64,000 bases of DNA from positions 248,001 to 312,000 of the forward strand of contig NZ_BAYA01000001.1 in the NCBI RefSeq assembly GCF_000685015.1. The letters run 5' to 3'. A model generated the notes under the pieces. The model did no database searches. It was given only the letters and a program-made list of their open reading frames with translations, and was not told the DNA's origin. Within the stretch, counting starts at the first letter, position 1. Each line of letters opens with the position of its first letter. Origin of the DNA: Paraburkholderia bannensis NBRC 103871 (GTDB lineage Bacteria; Pseudomonadota; Gammaproteobacteria; Burkholderiales; Burkholderiaceae). Positions 31,158-43,493 of this stretch are shown here, piece by piece. Position numbers and translations under genes: made by a program.

Positions 31158-32399
31158 GTGAATCCGCTACTCGACACTCTCCAGTCCTATCCCTTCGAAA
31201 AGCTGCGCGTGCTCTTCAAGGACGTCACGCCCAATGCCGGCCTGCGCCACATCAGCTTCGGGATCGGCGAGCCGAAACATCCGACGCCCACGCTGATTCG
31301 CGAAGCCATCGTCGCTTCGCTCGACGGCCTGTCGGTGTACCCGGCCACGGGCGGCACGCCCGCGCTGCGCGAGGCGATCGCGAAATGGGTGACCGAGCGC
31401 TACGACCTGCCCGCGATCGACGCCAGCACCCAGGTGCTGCCGGTCTCGGGTTCGCGCGAAGCGCTGTTCGCGCTCGCCCAGGCGGTCGTCGATCCGACGG
31501 CGGGCGCAAAGGATCCGGCGAAGCGGGCGATCGTACTCTGCCCCAATCCGTTCTACCAGATCTATGAAGGCGCCGCGCTGCTTGCGGGCGGCGAGCCGTA
31601 CTTCGTGAATAGCGATCCGGCCCGCAACTTCGCCTGCGATTATTCGCAGGTGCCCGAGGAAGTCTGGGCGCGCACGCAACTGCTGTTCGTCTGCTCGCCG
31701 GGCAATCCGACGGGTGCGGTGCTCACGCTCGACGACTGGCGCGAGCTGTTCGCGCTGTCCGACAAGTATGGCTTCGTGATCGCGTCCGACGAATGCTATT
31801 CCGAGATCTATTTCGACGAAACCAGGCCGCCGCTTGGCGGACTGGAAGCGGCGCACCAGCTGGGCCGCGGTTTCGAGCGCCTCGTGATGCTGTCGAGCCT
31901 GTCCAAGCGCTCGAACGCGCCGGGCATGCGCTCGGGCTTCGTCGCGGGCGACGCTGCGATCCTCAAGCAGTTCCTGCTTTATCGCACGTATCACGGCTCG
32001 GCGATGTCGCCGGTCTGGCAATCGGCTAGCATCGCGGCCTGGGGCGACGAAGCGCACGTGCGCGAGAACCGCGCGAAATACGTCCAGAAGTTCTCGACGG
32101 TGACGCCGATGCTCGCCGACGTGCTCGACGTGAAGCTGCCCGACGCGGCCTTCTACCTGTGGGCCAACGTCGCGCGCACGGGCCTGTCGGACGCCGCGTT
32201 CGCCCAGCGCCTCTACGCCGACTATAATGTGACCGTTCTGCCGGGCTCGTATCTCGCGCGCGAAGCGCACGGCACGAATCCCGGCGCCGGTTTTGTGCGC
32301 CTCGCACTCGTCGCGGACGTCGAGGAGTGCATCGAGGGCGCGCAGCGCATCGTCGACTTCTGCCGCTCGCTCGAAGCTAACGTCGAAGCTAACGGCTAG
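31158..32399 (+). CDS. dapC: N-succinyl-L,L-diaminopimelate aminotransferase
   Basis: DapC is a PLP aminotransferase that converts N-succinyl-2-amino-6-ketopimelate to N-succinyl-L,L-DAP in the lysine/peptidoglycan route. It is a fold-type I aminotransferase with the PLP lysine in SSLSKRSNAPGMRSGF, plus CPNPFYQIYEGAALL and SPGNPTGAVLTLDDW. The start is GTG at 31158 (NPLLDTLQSYPFEKL). An upstream in-frame ATG (31059) gives unfamiliar residues. Placement next to dapD and dapE supports DapC over other class I aminotransferases. 413 residues. Confidence 0.93.
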   Translation: MNPLLDTLQSYPFEKLRVLFKDVTPNAGLRHISFGIGEPKHPTPTLIREAIVASLDGLSVYPATGGTPALREAIAKWVTERYDLPAIDASTQVLPVSGSREALFALAQAVVDPTAGAKDPAKRAIVLCPNPFYQIYEGAALLAGGEPYFVNSDPARNFACDYSQVPEEVWARTQLLFVCSPGNPTGAVLTLDDWRELFALSDKYGFVIASDECYSEIYFDETRPPLGGLEAAHQLGRGFERLVMLSSLSKRSNAPGMRSGFVAGDAAILKQFLLYRTYHGSAMSPVWQSASIAAWGDEAHVRENRAKYVQKFSTVTPMLADVLDVKLPDAAFYLWANVARTGLSDAAFAQRLYADYNVTVLPGSYLAREAHGTNPGAGFVRLALVADVEECIEGAQRIVDFCRSLEANVEANG

Positions 32400-32548
32400 A
32401 CAGCGGCTAGTCAGCGGCCACAAGCCGCCTGAATGGCATCAACGGCCAGAACCACTCTCCCGCACGCGCGCCTTGCCGCGCGTGCCACGCTTTGCCGATC
32501 GCGCCCTTGCGGCGCGCTTTTTCACCGAACTCTCACGAAATCACCACC

Positions 32549-33376
32549 ATGTCGCAACAACTTCAGCAGATCATCGACACCGCCTGGGAAAACCGCGCCG
32601 ACTTCTCGCCCAAGTCCGCGCCGAACGACGTGCGTGAAGCCGTCGCCCACGTGATCGCGGAACTCGACAAGGGCGCCCTGCGCTGCGCCGAGAAGAAGGA
32701 CGGCGACTGGGTCGTCAACCAGTGGGTGAAAAAGGCCGTGCTGCTGTCGTTCCGCCTGGAAGACAACGCGCCGATGGCCGCAGGCGGCTTCACGCAGTTC
32801 TTCGACAAGGTGCCGTCGAAGTTCGCCAACTACACCGCTGAAGACTTCGCCGCAGGCGGCTTCCGTGTCGTGCCGCCGGCCATCGCGCGCCGCGGCTCGT
32901 TCATCGGCAAGAACGTCGTGCTGATGCCGTCGTACACCAACATCGGCGCTTACGTCGACGAAGGCACGATGGTCGACACGTGGGCGACGGTCGGTTCGTG
33001 CGCGCAGATCGGCAAGAACGTGCACCTTTCGGGTGGCGTCGGCATCGGCGGCGTGCTTGAGCCGCTGCAGGCCAACCCGGTCATCATCGAAGACAACTGC
33101 TTCATCGGCGCGCGCTCGGAAGTCGTGGAAGGCGTGATCGTCGAAGAAAACTCGGTCATCTCGATGGGCGTGTACCTCGGCCAGTCGACCAAGATCTATG
33201 ACCGCGAAACCGGCGAAATCTCGTATGGCCGCATCCCGGCTGGCTCGGTCGTCGTGGCCGGCAACCTGCCCTCGAAGGACGGCTCGCACAGCCTGTACTG
33301 CGCCGTGATCGTCAAGAAGGTCGACGCCAAGACCCGCGCCAAGGTCGGCCTGAACGAGCTGCTGCGAGGCGACTGA
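32549..33376 (+). CDS. dapD: Tetrahydrodipicolinate N-succinyltransferase
   Basis: DapD succinylates tetrahydrodipicolinate, the entry into the succinylase branch of DAP synthesis. The 275 residues equal the family length. An N-terminal helical domain ([16 protein letters not shown]) precedes a left-handed beta-helix with [15 protein letters not shown] and [19 protein letters not shown], both DapD hallmarks. The ATG at 32549 was chosen because the upstream in-frame residues are not family-like. Its TGA overlaps the next ATG (TGATG), giving coupling to the ArsC-like gene. Confidence 0.98.
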   Translation: MSQQLQQIIDTAWENRADFSPKSAPNDVREAVAHVIAELDKGALRCAEKKDGDWVVNQWVKKAVLLSFRLEDNAPMAAGGFTQFFDKVPSKFANYTAEDFAAGGFRVVPPAIARRGSFIGKNVVLMPSYTNIGAYVDEGTMVDTWATVGSCAQIGKNVHLSGGVGIGGVLEPLQANPVIIEDNCFIGARSEVVEGVIVEENSVISMGVYLGQSTKIYDRETGEISYGRIPAGSVVVAGNLPSKDGSHSLYCAVIVKKVDAKTRAKVGLNELLRGD

Positions 33377-33744
33377 TGGCGAAGGCCTCAAAGACCGTCG
33401 TCGTCTACGGCATTCCGAACTGCGACTCCGTGAAGAAGGCCCGCGTGTGGCTGGAAGAGCACGGCGTCGAGTTCGAGTTTTACGACTTCAAGAAGGCCGG
33501 CGTGTCGAACGCGCTGGTGCAGGACTGGCTCAAGGACGTGTCGCTCGATCAGCTGATCAACAAGCGCGGCACGACCTGGCGCGGCCTGTCCGAGGTGCAC
33601 AAGGCCGAAGCCGACACCACTGCTGGCGCGATCGCGCTGATGAGCCATAAGCCGTCGATCATCAAGCGTCCGGTGATCGCCGTGAACGGCCGCGTGAAGG
33701 CGCTCGGTTTCGCCGCCGAGCAGCTCGAAGCGATTTTTGCCTGA
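33376..33744 (+). CDS. ArsC/Spx-family protein (YffB-like)
   Basis: This 122-residue thioredoxin-fold protein has VVVYGIPNCDSVKKARVWLEEHG, a single active-type Cys in a CxxS setting (NCDS, about residue 17), and KRPVIAVNGRVKALGF near the C-terminus, as in YffB and other ArsC-like proteins. A role in arsenate reduction is unlikely because partner genes and extra cysteines are absent. A glutathione-dependent thiol reductase role has been suggested for relatives. It starts within the dapD stop codon and precedes dapE, so it is part of the dap transcript. A YffB-type gene next to dapE is also seen in enterobacteria. Confidence 0.88.
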   Translation: MAKASKTVVVYGIPNCDSVKKARVWLEEHGVEFEFYDFKKAGVSNALVQDWLKDVSLDQLINKRGTTWRGLSEVHKAEADTTAGAIALMSHKPSIIKRPVIAVNGRVKALGFAAEQLEAIFA

Positions 33745-35001
<1,257 letters not shown>

Positions 35002-35031
35002 GCGCCCTGCGCTCACGCTGGAGTCCCATTC

Positions 35032-35928
35032 ATGACCCATCCGCTTTCCACGACGTTTTCAACCGTGCGCGACCTGCTGCGCTACGGCGTCTCGCGTTTC
35101 TCGGCCGCACAGCTTGCGTTTGGCCACGGCTCGAGCAACGCCTATGACGAAGCCGCGTATCTGATCCTGCACTCGCTGCACCTGCCGCTTGACCTGCTCG
35201 ATCCGTTCCTGGACGCGCGCCTGTCGAGCGAGGAAATCGACAAGGTGCTCGCCGTGATCGAGCGCCGCGCCACCGAGCGCGTGCCCGCCGCCTACATCAC
35301 GCAGGAAGCGTGGATGCACGGCCTGCGCTTTTATGTCGACGAACGCGTGATCGTGCCGCGTTCGTTCATCGGCGAATTGCTGGCCGACGGCCTGCAGCCG
35401 TACGTGGAAGATCCCGAACAGGTCACCGCCGTGCTCGAACTCTGCACGGGTTCGGCGAGCCTCGCGATCCTCGCGGCGCACGCCTTCCCGAACGCCGATA
35501 TCGACGCCGTCGACCTGTCCGCGCCCGCGCTCGAAGTGGCCAGGCGCAACGTGCACGAGCACGAGCTGGACGCACGCATTTCGCTGTTTGAAGGCGACCT
35601 GTACGCACCGCTGGCCGAGCGCCGCTACGACGTCATCATCACCAACCCGCCCTACGTCAACGCAGGTTCGATGGAGGCGCTGCCGCCCGAATACCGCCAC
35701 GAGCCGGAGATGGCGCTCGCAGGCGGCGCGGACGGCATGGACATCGTGCGCCGCATCATCAAGGAAGCGCGCAACTGGCTCACCGATGACGGCGTGCTCG
35801 TGGTCGAGATCGGCAACGAGCGCGAAAACGTCGAAGCCGCGTTTGGCGGCCTCGATCTCGTCTGGCTCTCGACGAGCGCAGGCGACGATCAGGTGTTCCT
35901 GATCCAGGCCTGCGACCTGCCGGTTTAA
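35032..35928 (+). CDS. prmB: Ribosomal protein L3 N5-glutamine methyltransferase PrmB
   Basis: PrmB methylates a glutamine of ribosomal protein L3 using SAM. The 298 residues contain the helical N-terminal domain, the SAM motif VLELCTGSASLAILAAHAF, and the NPPY motif in IITNPPYVNAGSMEALPPEY that binds the glutamine side chain. The EPEMALAGGADGMD segment is shared by PrmB and PrmC. The N-terminus and the MEALPPEYRHEP spacing favour PrmB. It starts 30 bp after dapE, probably on the same transcript. Confidence 0.93.
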   Translation: MTHPLSTTFSTVRDLLRYGVSRFSAAQLAFGHGSSNAYDEAAYLILHSLHLPLDLLDPFLDARLSSEEIDKVLAVIERRATERVPAAYITQEAWMHGLRFYVDERVIVPRSFIGELLADGLQPYVEDPEQVTAVLELCTGSASLAILAAHAFPNADIDAVDLSAPALEVARRNVHEHELDARISLFEGDLYAPLAERRYDVIITNPPYVNAGSMEALPPEYRHEPEMALAGGADGMDIVRRIIKEARNWLTDDGVLVVEIGNERENVEAAFGGLDLVWLSTSAGDDQVFLIQACDLPV

Positions 35929-36127
35929 TCAGGCGGCCACGCTGATTCGCGCGTCGCCCGTTGAGGCGGCGCGCGCGTCCGATGCCCCCCACCGGCCCCG
36001 GCCGGCTACCGGGACAGCCCCCGTTGCGCGGGCTTCGGTAAGATGGACGCTTCCCGGCCTTTTGACTTGAGGCTGACAGCTTACGACTCAAGCCAGCCGT
36101 CCGGCTTCAGGAGCGTCCCGCGTCTTT

Positions 36128-37588
36128 ATGCGATTCGACTGGTCAACCCTCGGCACCCTGCTTGCGATCATCCACCTGCTTGGACTGATCGCGGCGTGTC
36201 ACGCCATCCTCGTCACCCGTACCTCCCAAGGCGCGATCGCGTGGGCCGTCTCGCTCGCGACGATGCCTTACCTCACGCTCATCCCTTACCTGTTTCTGGG
36301 CCGCAGCAAGTTCGCGGGCTACGCGGACGCCCGACGGCTGCGCAATGAAACGCTGCGCTCGCGCGCGCCCGGTCTCGGGCACTTAGGGAGCGCATCCGGC
36401 GACCGCCTTGCCGCAGAAGCGCACGGGGCCGCCGACTCGCTCAATCCACGCGTGATCCGCACGCTCTCGCACCTGGGCGGCATGCCGCTCGTGCCCGGCA
36501 ACACGGTGCGTACGCTCGTGAATGGCGAGGCGACGTTCTCGGCGATCTTCGACGCCATCGAGCAGGCCCGGCACTACGTGATCGTGCAGTTCTTCATCGT
36601 GCGCGCCGATGCCCTGGGCGACATGCTCAAGGACTTGCTGCTCGGCTGCACCGCGCGCGGCGTACGCGTGCATTTCCTCTACGACAGCATCGGCAGCTTC
36701 GACCTGCCCGCGAGCTACGTGCGCGCACTGCGCGCGGGCGGCGTGGAAGTGCATCCGTTTTCGACCAAACGCCGCTTCGTCAACCGCTTCCAGCTCAACT
36801 TCCGCAATCACCGCAAGATCGTCGTCGTCGACGGCGAACGTGCGTTCGTCGGCGGCCATAACGTGGGCGTCGAATACCTGGGCGCGAAGCCACCGCTTTC
36901 GCCGTGGCGCGACACGCACATCGAAGTGCGCGGCCCCGTGGTGGCCAACATCCAGTTCGCGTTCACCGAGGACTGGTACTGGGTCACCCAGGAACTGCCG
37001 GGCAGCGAAGCGCCCGCGCCCAAGCCCCGCGACGGCGACGACATGGCCTGCCTCGTGATGCCCACCGGCCCCGCCGATCGTCAGGAGACCTGTTCGCTCT
37101 TTTTCGTGGAAGCGATCAACGCAGCGAACACGCGCATCTGGATCACCACGCCCTACCTCGTGCCCGATTCCGCCGTGCTGGCCGCCCTGCGTCTGGCCGC
37201 GCTGCGCGGCGTGGACGTGCGCATCCTGATCCCGAGCCGCCGCGACCACTTTGTAGTGTTCGAAGCCTCCACGCTCTACGCCTATGACGCCGTGCGCGCG
37301 GGTATCCGCATCTTCCGTTACCAGCCCGGCTTCCTGCACCAGAAGGTCGTGCTGATCGACGACACGGCGGCCGCCATCGGCAGCGCGAACCTGGACAACC
37401 GCTCGTTCCGCCTGAACTTCGAGATCATGGTGCTGACCGTGCATGCCGGCTTCGCCTCGGAAGTCGAAGCGATGCTGCTGCGCGACTTCGAAGCGAGCCT
37501 GGAAATCGATCGCGGCGAGTATCGCGACGCGCCCGCGTGGCGCAAGATCGCCATGCACGTCGCGCGCCTGTTCGCGCCGATCCTTTGA
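36128..37588 (+). CDS. clsA: Cardiolipin synthase (two HKD motifs)
   Basis: The enzyme condenses phosphatidylglycerol molecules to cardiolipin in the inner membrane. Two N-terminal membrane helices (residues about 8-28 and 37-55, LGTLLAIIHLLGLIAACH and AVSLATMPYLTLIPYLF) are followed by two phospholipase-D catalytic motifs: NHRKIVVVDGERAFVGG and LHQKVVLIDDTAAAIGS. Length 486 residues, typical of ClsA. It stands alone after a 199-bp gap from prmB and is convergent with the glutathione peroxidase, with only 16 bp between the stops. Confidence 0.95.
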   Translation: MRFDWSTLGTLLAIIHLLGLIAACHAILVTRTSQGAIAWAVSLATMPYLTLIPYLFLGRSKFAGYADARRLRNETLRSRAPGLGHLGSASGDRLAAEAHGAADSLNPRVIRTLSHLGGMPLVPGNTVRTLVNGEATFSAIFDAIEQARHYVIVQFFIVRADALGDMLKDLLLGCTARGVRVHFLYDSIGSFDLPASYVRALRAGGVEVHPFSTKRRFVNRFQLNFRNHRKIVVVDGERAFVGGHNVGVEYLGAKPPLSPWRDTHIEVRGPVVANIQFAFTEDWYWVTQELPGSEAPAPKPRDGDDMACLVMPTGPADRQETCSLFFVEAINAANTRIWITTPYLVPDSAVLAALRLAALRGVDVRILIPSRRDHFVVFEASTLYAYDAVRAGIRIFRYQPGFLHQKVVLIDDTAAAIGSANLDNRSFRLNFEIMVLTVHAGFASEVEAMLLRDFEASLEIDRGEYRDAPAWRKIAMHVARLFAPIL

Positions 37589-37604
37589 TCCGCCCGGCGC
37601 AGCG

Positions 37605-38087
37605 TTACAGCAGTTTTTCGATGTCGGCGGCGATGGCGTCGGGCTTCGTGACCGGCGCATAGCGCTTGACGACCTTGCCGCTGCGGTCGACCAGAAACTT
37701 CGTGAAATTCCACTTGATGCGCTCGAGCCCCAACAGGCCCGGCGCCTCGCCGGTGAGCCAGTCGTAGAGCGGATGCGCGTTCGCGCCGTTCACGTCGATC
37801 TTCTCGAACATCGGAAACGTCACGCCGAAGTTCTTCTCGCAGAACGCGCCGATCTGCGTGGCGTCGCCCGGCTCCTGCTTGCCGAACTGGTTGCACGGAA
37901 AACCGAGCACCGCGAGGCCGCGCGAGGCGTATTGGTCGTAGAGCTTTTGCAGGCCCGCGTACTGCGGCGTGAAGCCGCATTCGCTCGCGGTGTTGACGAT
38001 CAGCAGGACCTTGCCCGCGTAGTGTTCGAGGCTCACTGGCGCGCTGCCGCCGAGCGGTTGCGCGGTGAACGAATAGACCGTGGTCAT
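37605..38087 (-). CDS. Glutathione peroxidase family protein
   Basis: This thiol peroxidase reduces hydroperoxides. The 160 residues show the active Cys in NTASECGFTPQY (about residue 37), the GFPCNQFGKQEPG motif with the conserved Gln, and KWNFTKFLVDRSG with the conserved Trp. The active residue is Cys, not selenocysteine, as in bacterial BtuE/Gpx enzymes, which often use thioredoxin. The ATG at 38087 is preceded by GGGGAGGAG. It is divergent from yheS. Confidence 0.94.
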   Translation of the reverse strand: MTTVYSFTAQPLGGSAPVSLEHYAGKVLLIVNTASECGFTPQYAGLQKLYDQYASRGLAVLGFPCNQFGKQEPGDATQIGAFCEKNFGVTFPMFEKIDVNGANAHPLYDWLTGEAPGLLGLERIKWNFTKFLVDRSGKVVKRYAPVTKPDAIAADIEKLL

Positions 38088-38314
38088 CTGGCTCCTCCCC
38101 AAGGAAAGCGCCAGTCTACGTGAGAAAGCGTGCCGCCAGCACCCTGGCCAGATGGCTAGCGCGCGACGATGACGCTTGCGCGAATTGGCCGCGAATCTGT
38201 CGCGAACGCACCCCAATCGCGTACTGGCCGTTCGGCCGATGCCGGGCGCAGCGCGAGGCAGTCTAAAATAGCGCTTTACGTTTTGTCTGCGGCTTTGGCC
38301 GCGCCTGCGCTCCC

Positions 38315-40264
<1,950 letters not shown>

Positions 40265-40321
40265 ACGCCCGCGCATTACCGCTATCCACGCCAGTCAGCA
40301 CCATCGTCAGGAGCCATCCGA

Positions 40322-41536
40322 GTGTCGACACCCGCCGCCTTGCAGGGCCTACGCGTTCTCGATCTGACCCGACTTTTGCCCGGGCCCGTAGCCACGTTGC
40401 GCCTGGCGGAAATGGGCGCGGACGTGCTCAAGATCGAGCCGCCCGGCGCCGGCGACGCGTCGCGCGCGATGATGCAGAACACCGCCGATGAACTCGCGGG
40501 ACGCCCCGGCGCGTTCTATCGGCTCGTCAACCGCGGCAAGCGCGAAACGCGGCTCGACCTGAAATCCGAAGGCGGCCGCGCCGTGCTGCTCGCCCTCGCG
40601 CGCGACGCCGACGTGCTGGTCGAAAGCTTCCGGCCCGGCGTGATGGAGCGGCTCGGCGTCGGCTACGAGACGCTGCGCGCGGCCAATCCCAAGCTCGTCT
40701 ATTGCGCAATCACGGGCTATGGCGCGAGCGGGCCGTTTTCTGAGCGCGCGGGCCACGACATCAACTACATCGCCTACGCGGGCGTGCTCGACCAGATCGC
40801 CACACGCGACGGCGCGCCTGTGTTGCCCAATTTTCAGATCGCCGATCTGCTCGGTGGCGCGCTGTCGGCGGTCTCGCAGATTCTGGCGGCGCTATGGCAG
40901 GTGTCGCGCGGCGGCGAAGGCCGTTTCGTCGATATCTCGATGGCGCGCGAATCGCATGTGAACAACGTGGTCGCGCAAGTGGCGCTCGCCAACGACGACG
41001 CGGCGGCGCTTCAACCGGGCGGCGGACTGCTCAACGGCGGCGTGCCCTGCTACAACCTGTACCGGACGCAGGACGACCGCTGGCTCGCGGTCGGCGCGCT
41101 CGAACTCAAGTTCTGGCAGACGCTTTGCACTGCACTGGGCCGTGAGGACTGGGCGCAGCGCCACTGGAGTCTTGGCCAGGCGATCGGCGGATCGGATGCA
41201 GTCGCGCTCACGCGCGACCTGGCCGCGCTGATCGCCGCGGAACCGCTGCAAACGTGGATCGACCGGCTCGAAGTGATCGACTGTTGCGTGTCGCCGGTGC
41301 TCAAGCCCGGCGAGGCCGCCAGCCATCCGCTTTTCAATGCGGATGTCCTGCAGGCGCTGCTCGACGATATCGAAGCGCAGCGCAAAGCCGCGGCACAGCC
41401 GCCCGCGAAGCTCGCGCGCCTGCCCATGGGCGCCGGGTCGGCGCCCCCTGCCGTCGCGCCGGCCAGCCCGCAACCGCAGGCCGGTCAAGCGGGTCAGCCC
41501 GGCAAGAAACCGTTCAATTACGGGCCCTGGGGCTAA
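40322..41536 (+). CDS. CaiB/BaiF family CoA-transferase or racemase
   Basis: This is a class III CoA-transferase family protein of 404 residues starting with GTG at 40322, after CAGGAG about 8 nt upstream. It has GLRVLDLTRLLPGPVATLRLAEMGADVLKIE, NRGKRETRLDLKSEGG, the catalytic Asp in FQIADLLGGALSAV, and CYNLYRTQDDRWLAVGALE. The G-x-L-N-GG-x-P pattern around residue 240 is like alpha-methylacyl-CoA racemase, so racemisation of branched acyl-CoA is as likely as CoA transfer. The C-terminus has a Pro/Ala/Gly-rich tail. Its 57-bp spacing to yheS may mean co-transcription. Confidence 0.85.
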   Translation: MSTPAALQGLRVLDLTRLLPGPVATLRLAEMGADVLKIEPPGAGDASRAMMQNTADELAGRPGAFYRLVNRGKRETRLDLKSEGGRAVLLALARDADVLVESFRPGVMERLGVGYETLRAANPKLVYCAITGYGASGPFSERAGHDINYIAYAGVLDQIATRDGAPVLPNFQIADLLGGALSAVSQILAALWQVSRGGEGRFVDISMARESHVNNVVAQVALANDDAAALQPGGGLLNGGVPCYNLYRTQDDRWLAVGALELKFWQTLCTALGREDWAQRHWSLGQAIGGSDAVALTRDLAALIAAEPLQTWIDRLEVIDCCVSPVLKPGEAASHPLFNADVLQALLDDIEAQRKAAAQPPAKLARLPMGAGSAPPAVAPASPQPQAGQAGQPGKKPFNYGPWG

Positions 41537-41557
41537 AAACCGGGCCACAAAAACAGC

Positions 41558-41583
41558 AATGGGCGCATCATCGTGCGCCCATT
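41558..41583. terminator. Bidirectional terminator-like hairpin
   Basis: A perfect 9-bp stem (AATGGGCGC / GCGCCCATT) with an 8-base loop lies between the convergent CoA-transferase and DUF2866-like genes. The following T-run is weak (GTCTTGT), so efficiency is uncertain. Confidence 0.65.
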
Positions 41584-41614
41584 GTCTTGTCTGAAGCTGG
41601 AAAAAACCGCGCGG

Positions 41615-41878
41615 CTAGCGTCGCGGCAAGGTCTGGCGCGGTGCGCGCTCATCGTCATACAACACGTGCTTGCGGCCTTCGATGTGGTGGGCAATGGTGT
41701 TGCGCACCTGCGCAGGCGTCACGTTGCCGGCGACCACCTGCCGCGAGATGCGGCCATCGCCGTCGATCCACTCGACGATGCGGCAACTGCTGCCCCAAGG
41801 CTGCATGAGCGGCTCGGAGACCCGGCAGCCGCGCACGACGATCGAACTAACGCCAATGGACGATTCTGTCTGTTTCAA
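41615..41878 (-). CDS. Small DUF2866-like protein
   Basis: This 87-residue basic/neutral protein carries VVRGCRVSEPLMQPWGSSCRIVEW, then a predicted beta-rich middle and a helical end (TPAQVRNTIAHHIEGRKH). From memory the CRVSEP-x(3)-PWGS-x-CRIVEW pattern resembles the Burkholderia-restricted DUF2866 family, of unknown function. No signal peptide or membrane segment. It is alone: convergent with the CoA-transferase gene and 154 bp downstream of radA on the same strand. Confidence 0.75.
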   Translation of the reverse strand: MKQTESSIGVSSIVVRGCRVSEPLMQPWGSSCRIVEWIDGDGRISRQVVAGNVTPAQVRNTIAHHIEGRKHVLYDDERAPRQTLPRR

Positions 41879-41984
41879 AGTCGCTATCCTTTCCGCTGGA
41901 TGCGGGGTTGCTCATTCGGGCAAGGATAGGGAAATCGCAAAACTTTCTGGTTACAGCGCGCGCCAGGGTTGTTACTAATCATTA

Positions 41985-42022
41985 CGCGCCAGACCGTGCC
42001 TGCGCACGGTATTTCTGGCGCG
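41985..42022. repeat. Long imperfect hairpin 3' of radA
   Basis: The outer arms CGCGCCAGA / TCTGGCGCG (9 bp) and inner arms CCGTGC / GCACGG (6 bp) enclose a CTGC loop with a 4-base bulge. It begins 11 bp past the radA stop on the minus strand. No T-run follows, so it may be a transcript end stabiliser or processing site and not a standard terminator. Confidence 0.65.
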
Positions 42023-42032
42023 CAAACGGCGT

Positions 42033-43409
42033 TTACTCGAACTCGCGCACGCGGTCGATCGCCTCTTCGATCCGCTCGACGGCGATCACGTTCAGGCCTT
42101 CGATCGGCTGCTTCGGCGCGTTGGCGCGGGGAATCAGCGCACAGGTAAAACCGAGCTTCGCCGCTTCCTTCAGACGATCCTGGCCGCGTGGCGAGGGTCG
42201 GATCTCACCCGCGAGGCCCACTTCGCCAAAAACGATCAGACCCTTAGGCAACGCCTTGTTACGCATCGAGGAATGAATGGACAGCAGCACGGCCAGGTCG
42301 GCGGCCGGTTCGGTGATCTTCACGCCGCCCACAGCATTGAGGAACACATCCTGATCGAAGCAGCCGATGCCCGCGTGCCGGTGCAGCACCGCCAGCAGCA
42401 GCGCGAGGCGGTTCTGCTCCAGACCGACGGCCAGACGGCGCGGGTTCGGGACCTGCGCCGTATCGACGAGCGCCTGCACTTCCACGAGCAGCGGACGCGA
42501 ACCTTCCTGCGTCACCATCACGCACGAACCCGGCACGCTCTGTTCGTGCTGCGACAGAAACAGCGCGGAAGGATTGGCCACGCCGCGTAAGCCTTTTTCC
42601 GTCATCGCGAACACGCCGAGCTCGTTCACCGCGCCAAAGCGGTTCTTGAACGCGCGCACGAGACGGAACGACGAATGCGTGTCGCCTTCGAAGTACAGCA
42701 CCGTATCGACGATGTGTTCCAGCACGCGCGGGCCCGCGAGGTTGCCCTCCTTCGTCACGTGACCGACCATGATGATCGACGTGCCCGACTGCTTGGCGAT
42801 GCGCGTGAGCTGCGCGGCGCATTCGCGCACCTGCGCGACGGAGCCTGGCGCGGAAGTCAGCGCTTCGGAATAGATCGTCTGGATCGAGTCGATCACGGCG
42901 ACGTCGGGTTTCTCGGCCTCGATGGTCGCCTGGATCTTTTCGAGCTGGATTTCGGCGAGCAGTTGAAGATCGTTCATCTTCGAGCCCTGCTCCAGCAGCC
43001 CGAGACGTTGCGCACGCAACGCAATCTGCGCAGCCGACTCTTCGCCGCTCACGTAGAGCGAGCGCCGGTCGGCGGCGATTTCCGCGAGCGATTGCAGCAG
43101 CAGCGTCGACTTGCCGATCCCCGGATCGCCGCCGATCAGCACCACGCCGCCCGCGACGAGGCCGCCGCCCAGCACACGATCGAATTCGCCGATGCCCGAG
43201 GTGAAACGCGGCACGTCCGAGGCTTCGATATCGGCCAGACGCCGTACCGGCGCGCTCTTGGCGAGCGCCTGGAAGCGGTGGTTGCCGGCCGGTTCCGCGA
43301 CGCTTTCCACCAGCGTGTTCCACGCGTTGCACGCGGGACATTGTCCCTGCCACTTGTGCGCCTGTCCGCCGCATTCGGTACAGATATAGACCGTCTTCGC
43401 CTTCGCCAT
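42033..43409 (-). CDS. radA: DNA repair ATPase RadA
   Basis: RadA is a RecA-like branch-migration helicase in recombination. The 458 residues show an N-terminal zinc finger (CTECGGQAHKWQGQCPAC, residues about 11-28), Walker A GGDPGIGKSTLLLQ (about 93-106), the RadA-specific KNRFG motif in RAFKNRFGAVNELG, and a C-terminal Lon-like domain with LAVLLSIHSSMRNKALP and GEVGLAGEIRP. It lies 84 bp downstream of alr on the same strand, a frequent alr-radA pairing in this group. Confidence 0.98.
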   Translation of the reverse strand: MAKAKTVYICTECGGQAHKWQGQCPACNAWNTLVESVAEPAGNHRFQALAKSAPVRRLADIEASDVPRFTSGIGEFDRVLGGGLVAGGVVLIGGDPGIGKSTLLLQSLAEIAADRRSLYVSGEESAAQIALRAQRLGLLEQGSKMNDLQLLAEIQLEKIQATIEAEKPDVAVIDSIQTIYSEALTSAPGSVAQVRECAAQLTRIAKQSGTSIIMVGHVTKEGNLAGPRVLEHIVDTVLYFEGDTHSSFRLVRAFKNRFGAVNELGVFAMTEKGLRGVANPSALFLSQHEQSVPGSCVMVTQEGSRPLLVEVQALVDTAQVPNPRRLAVGLEQNRLALLLAVLHRHAGIGCFDQDVFLNAVGGVKITEPAADLAVLLSIHSSMRNKALPKGLIVFGEVGLAGEIRPSPRGQDRLKEAAKLGFTCALIPRANAPKQPIEGLNVIAVERIEEAIDRVREFE

Positions 43410-43493
43410 GCTGTGTTGTCGTGCCGCGTGCTTGCTACGCGTTTGTCTGAGGATTGAAGCTGATAAGTATGAAGTATGCGGGCAACCGCGGGC

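Noticed and set aside
33376..33744. Arsenate reductase of an arsenic resistance operon
   Set aside because: The protein has a CxxS site only, there are no arsR, arsB or arsH genes nearby, and it is coupled to dap genes.
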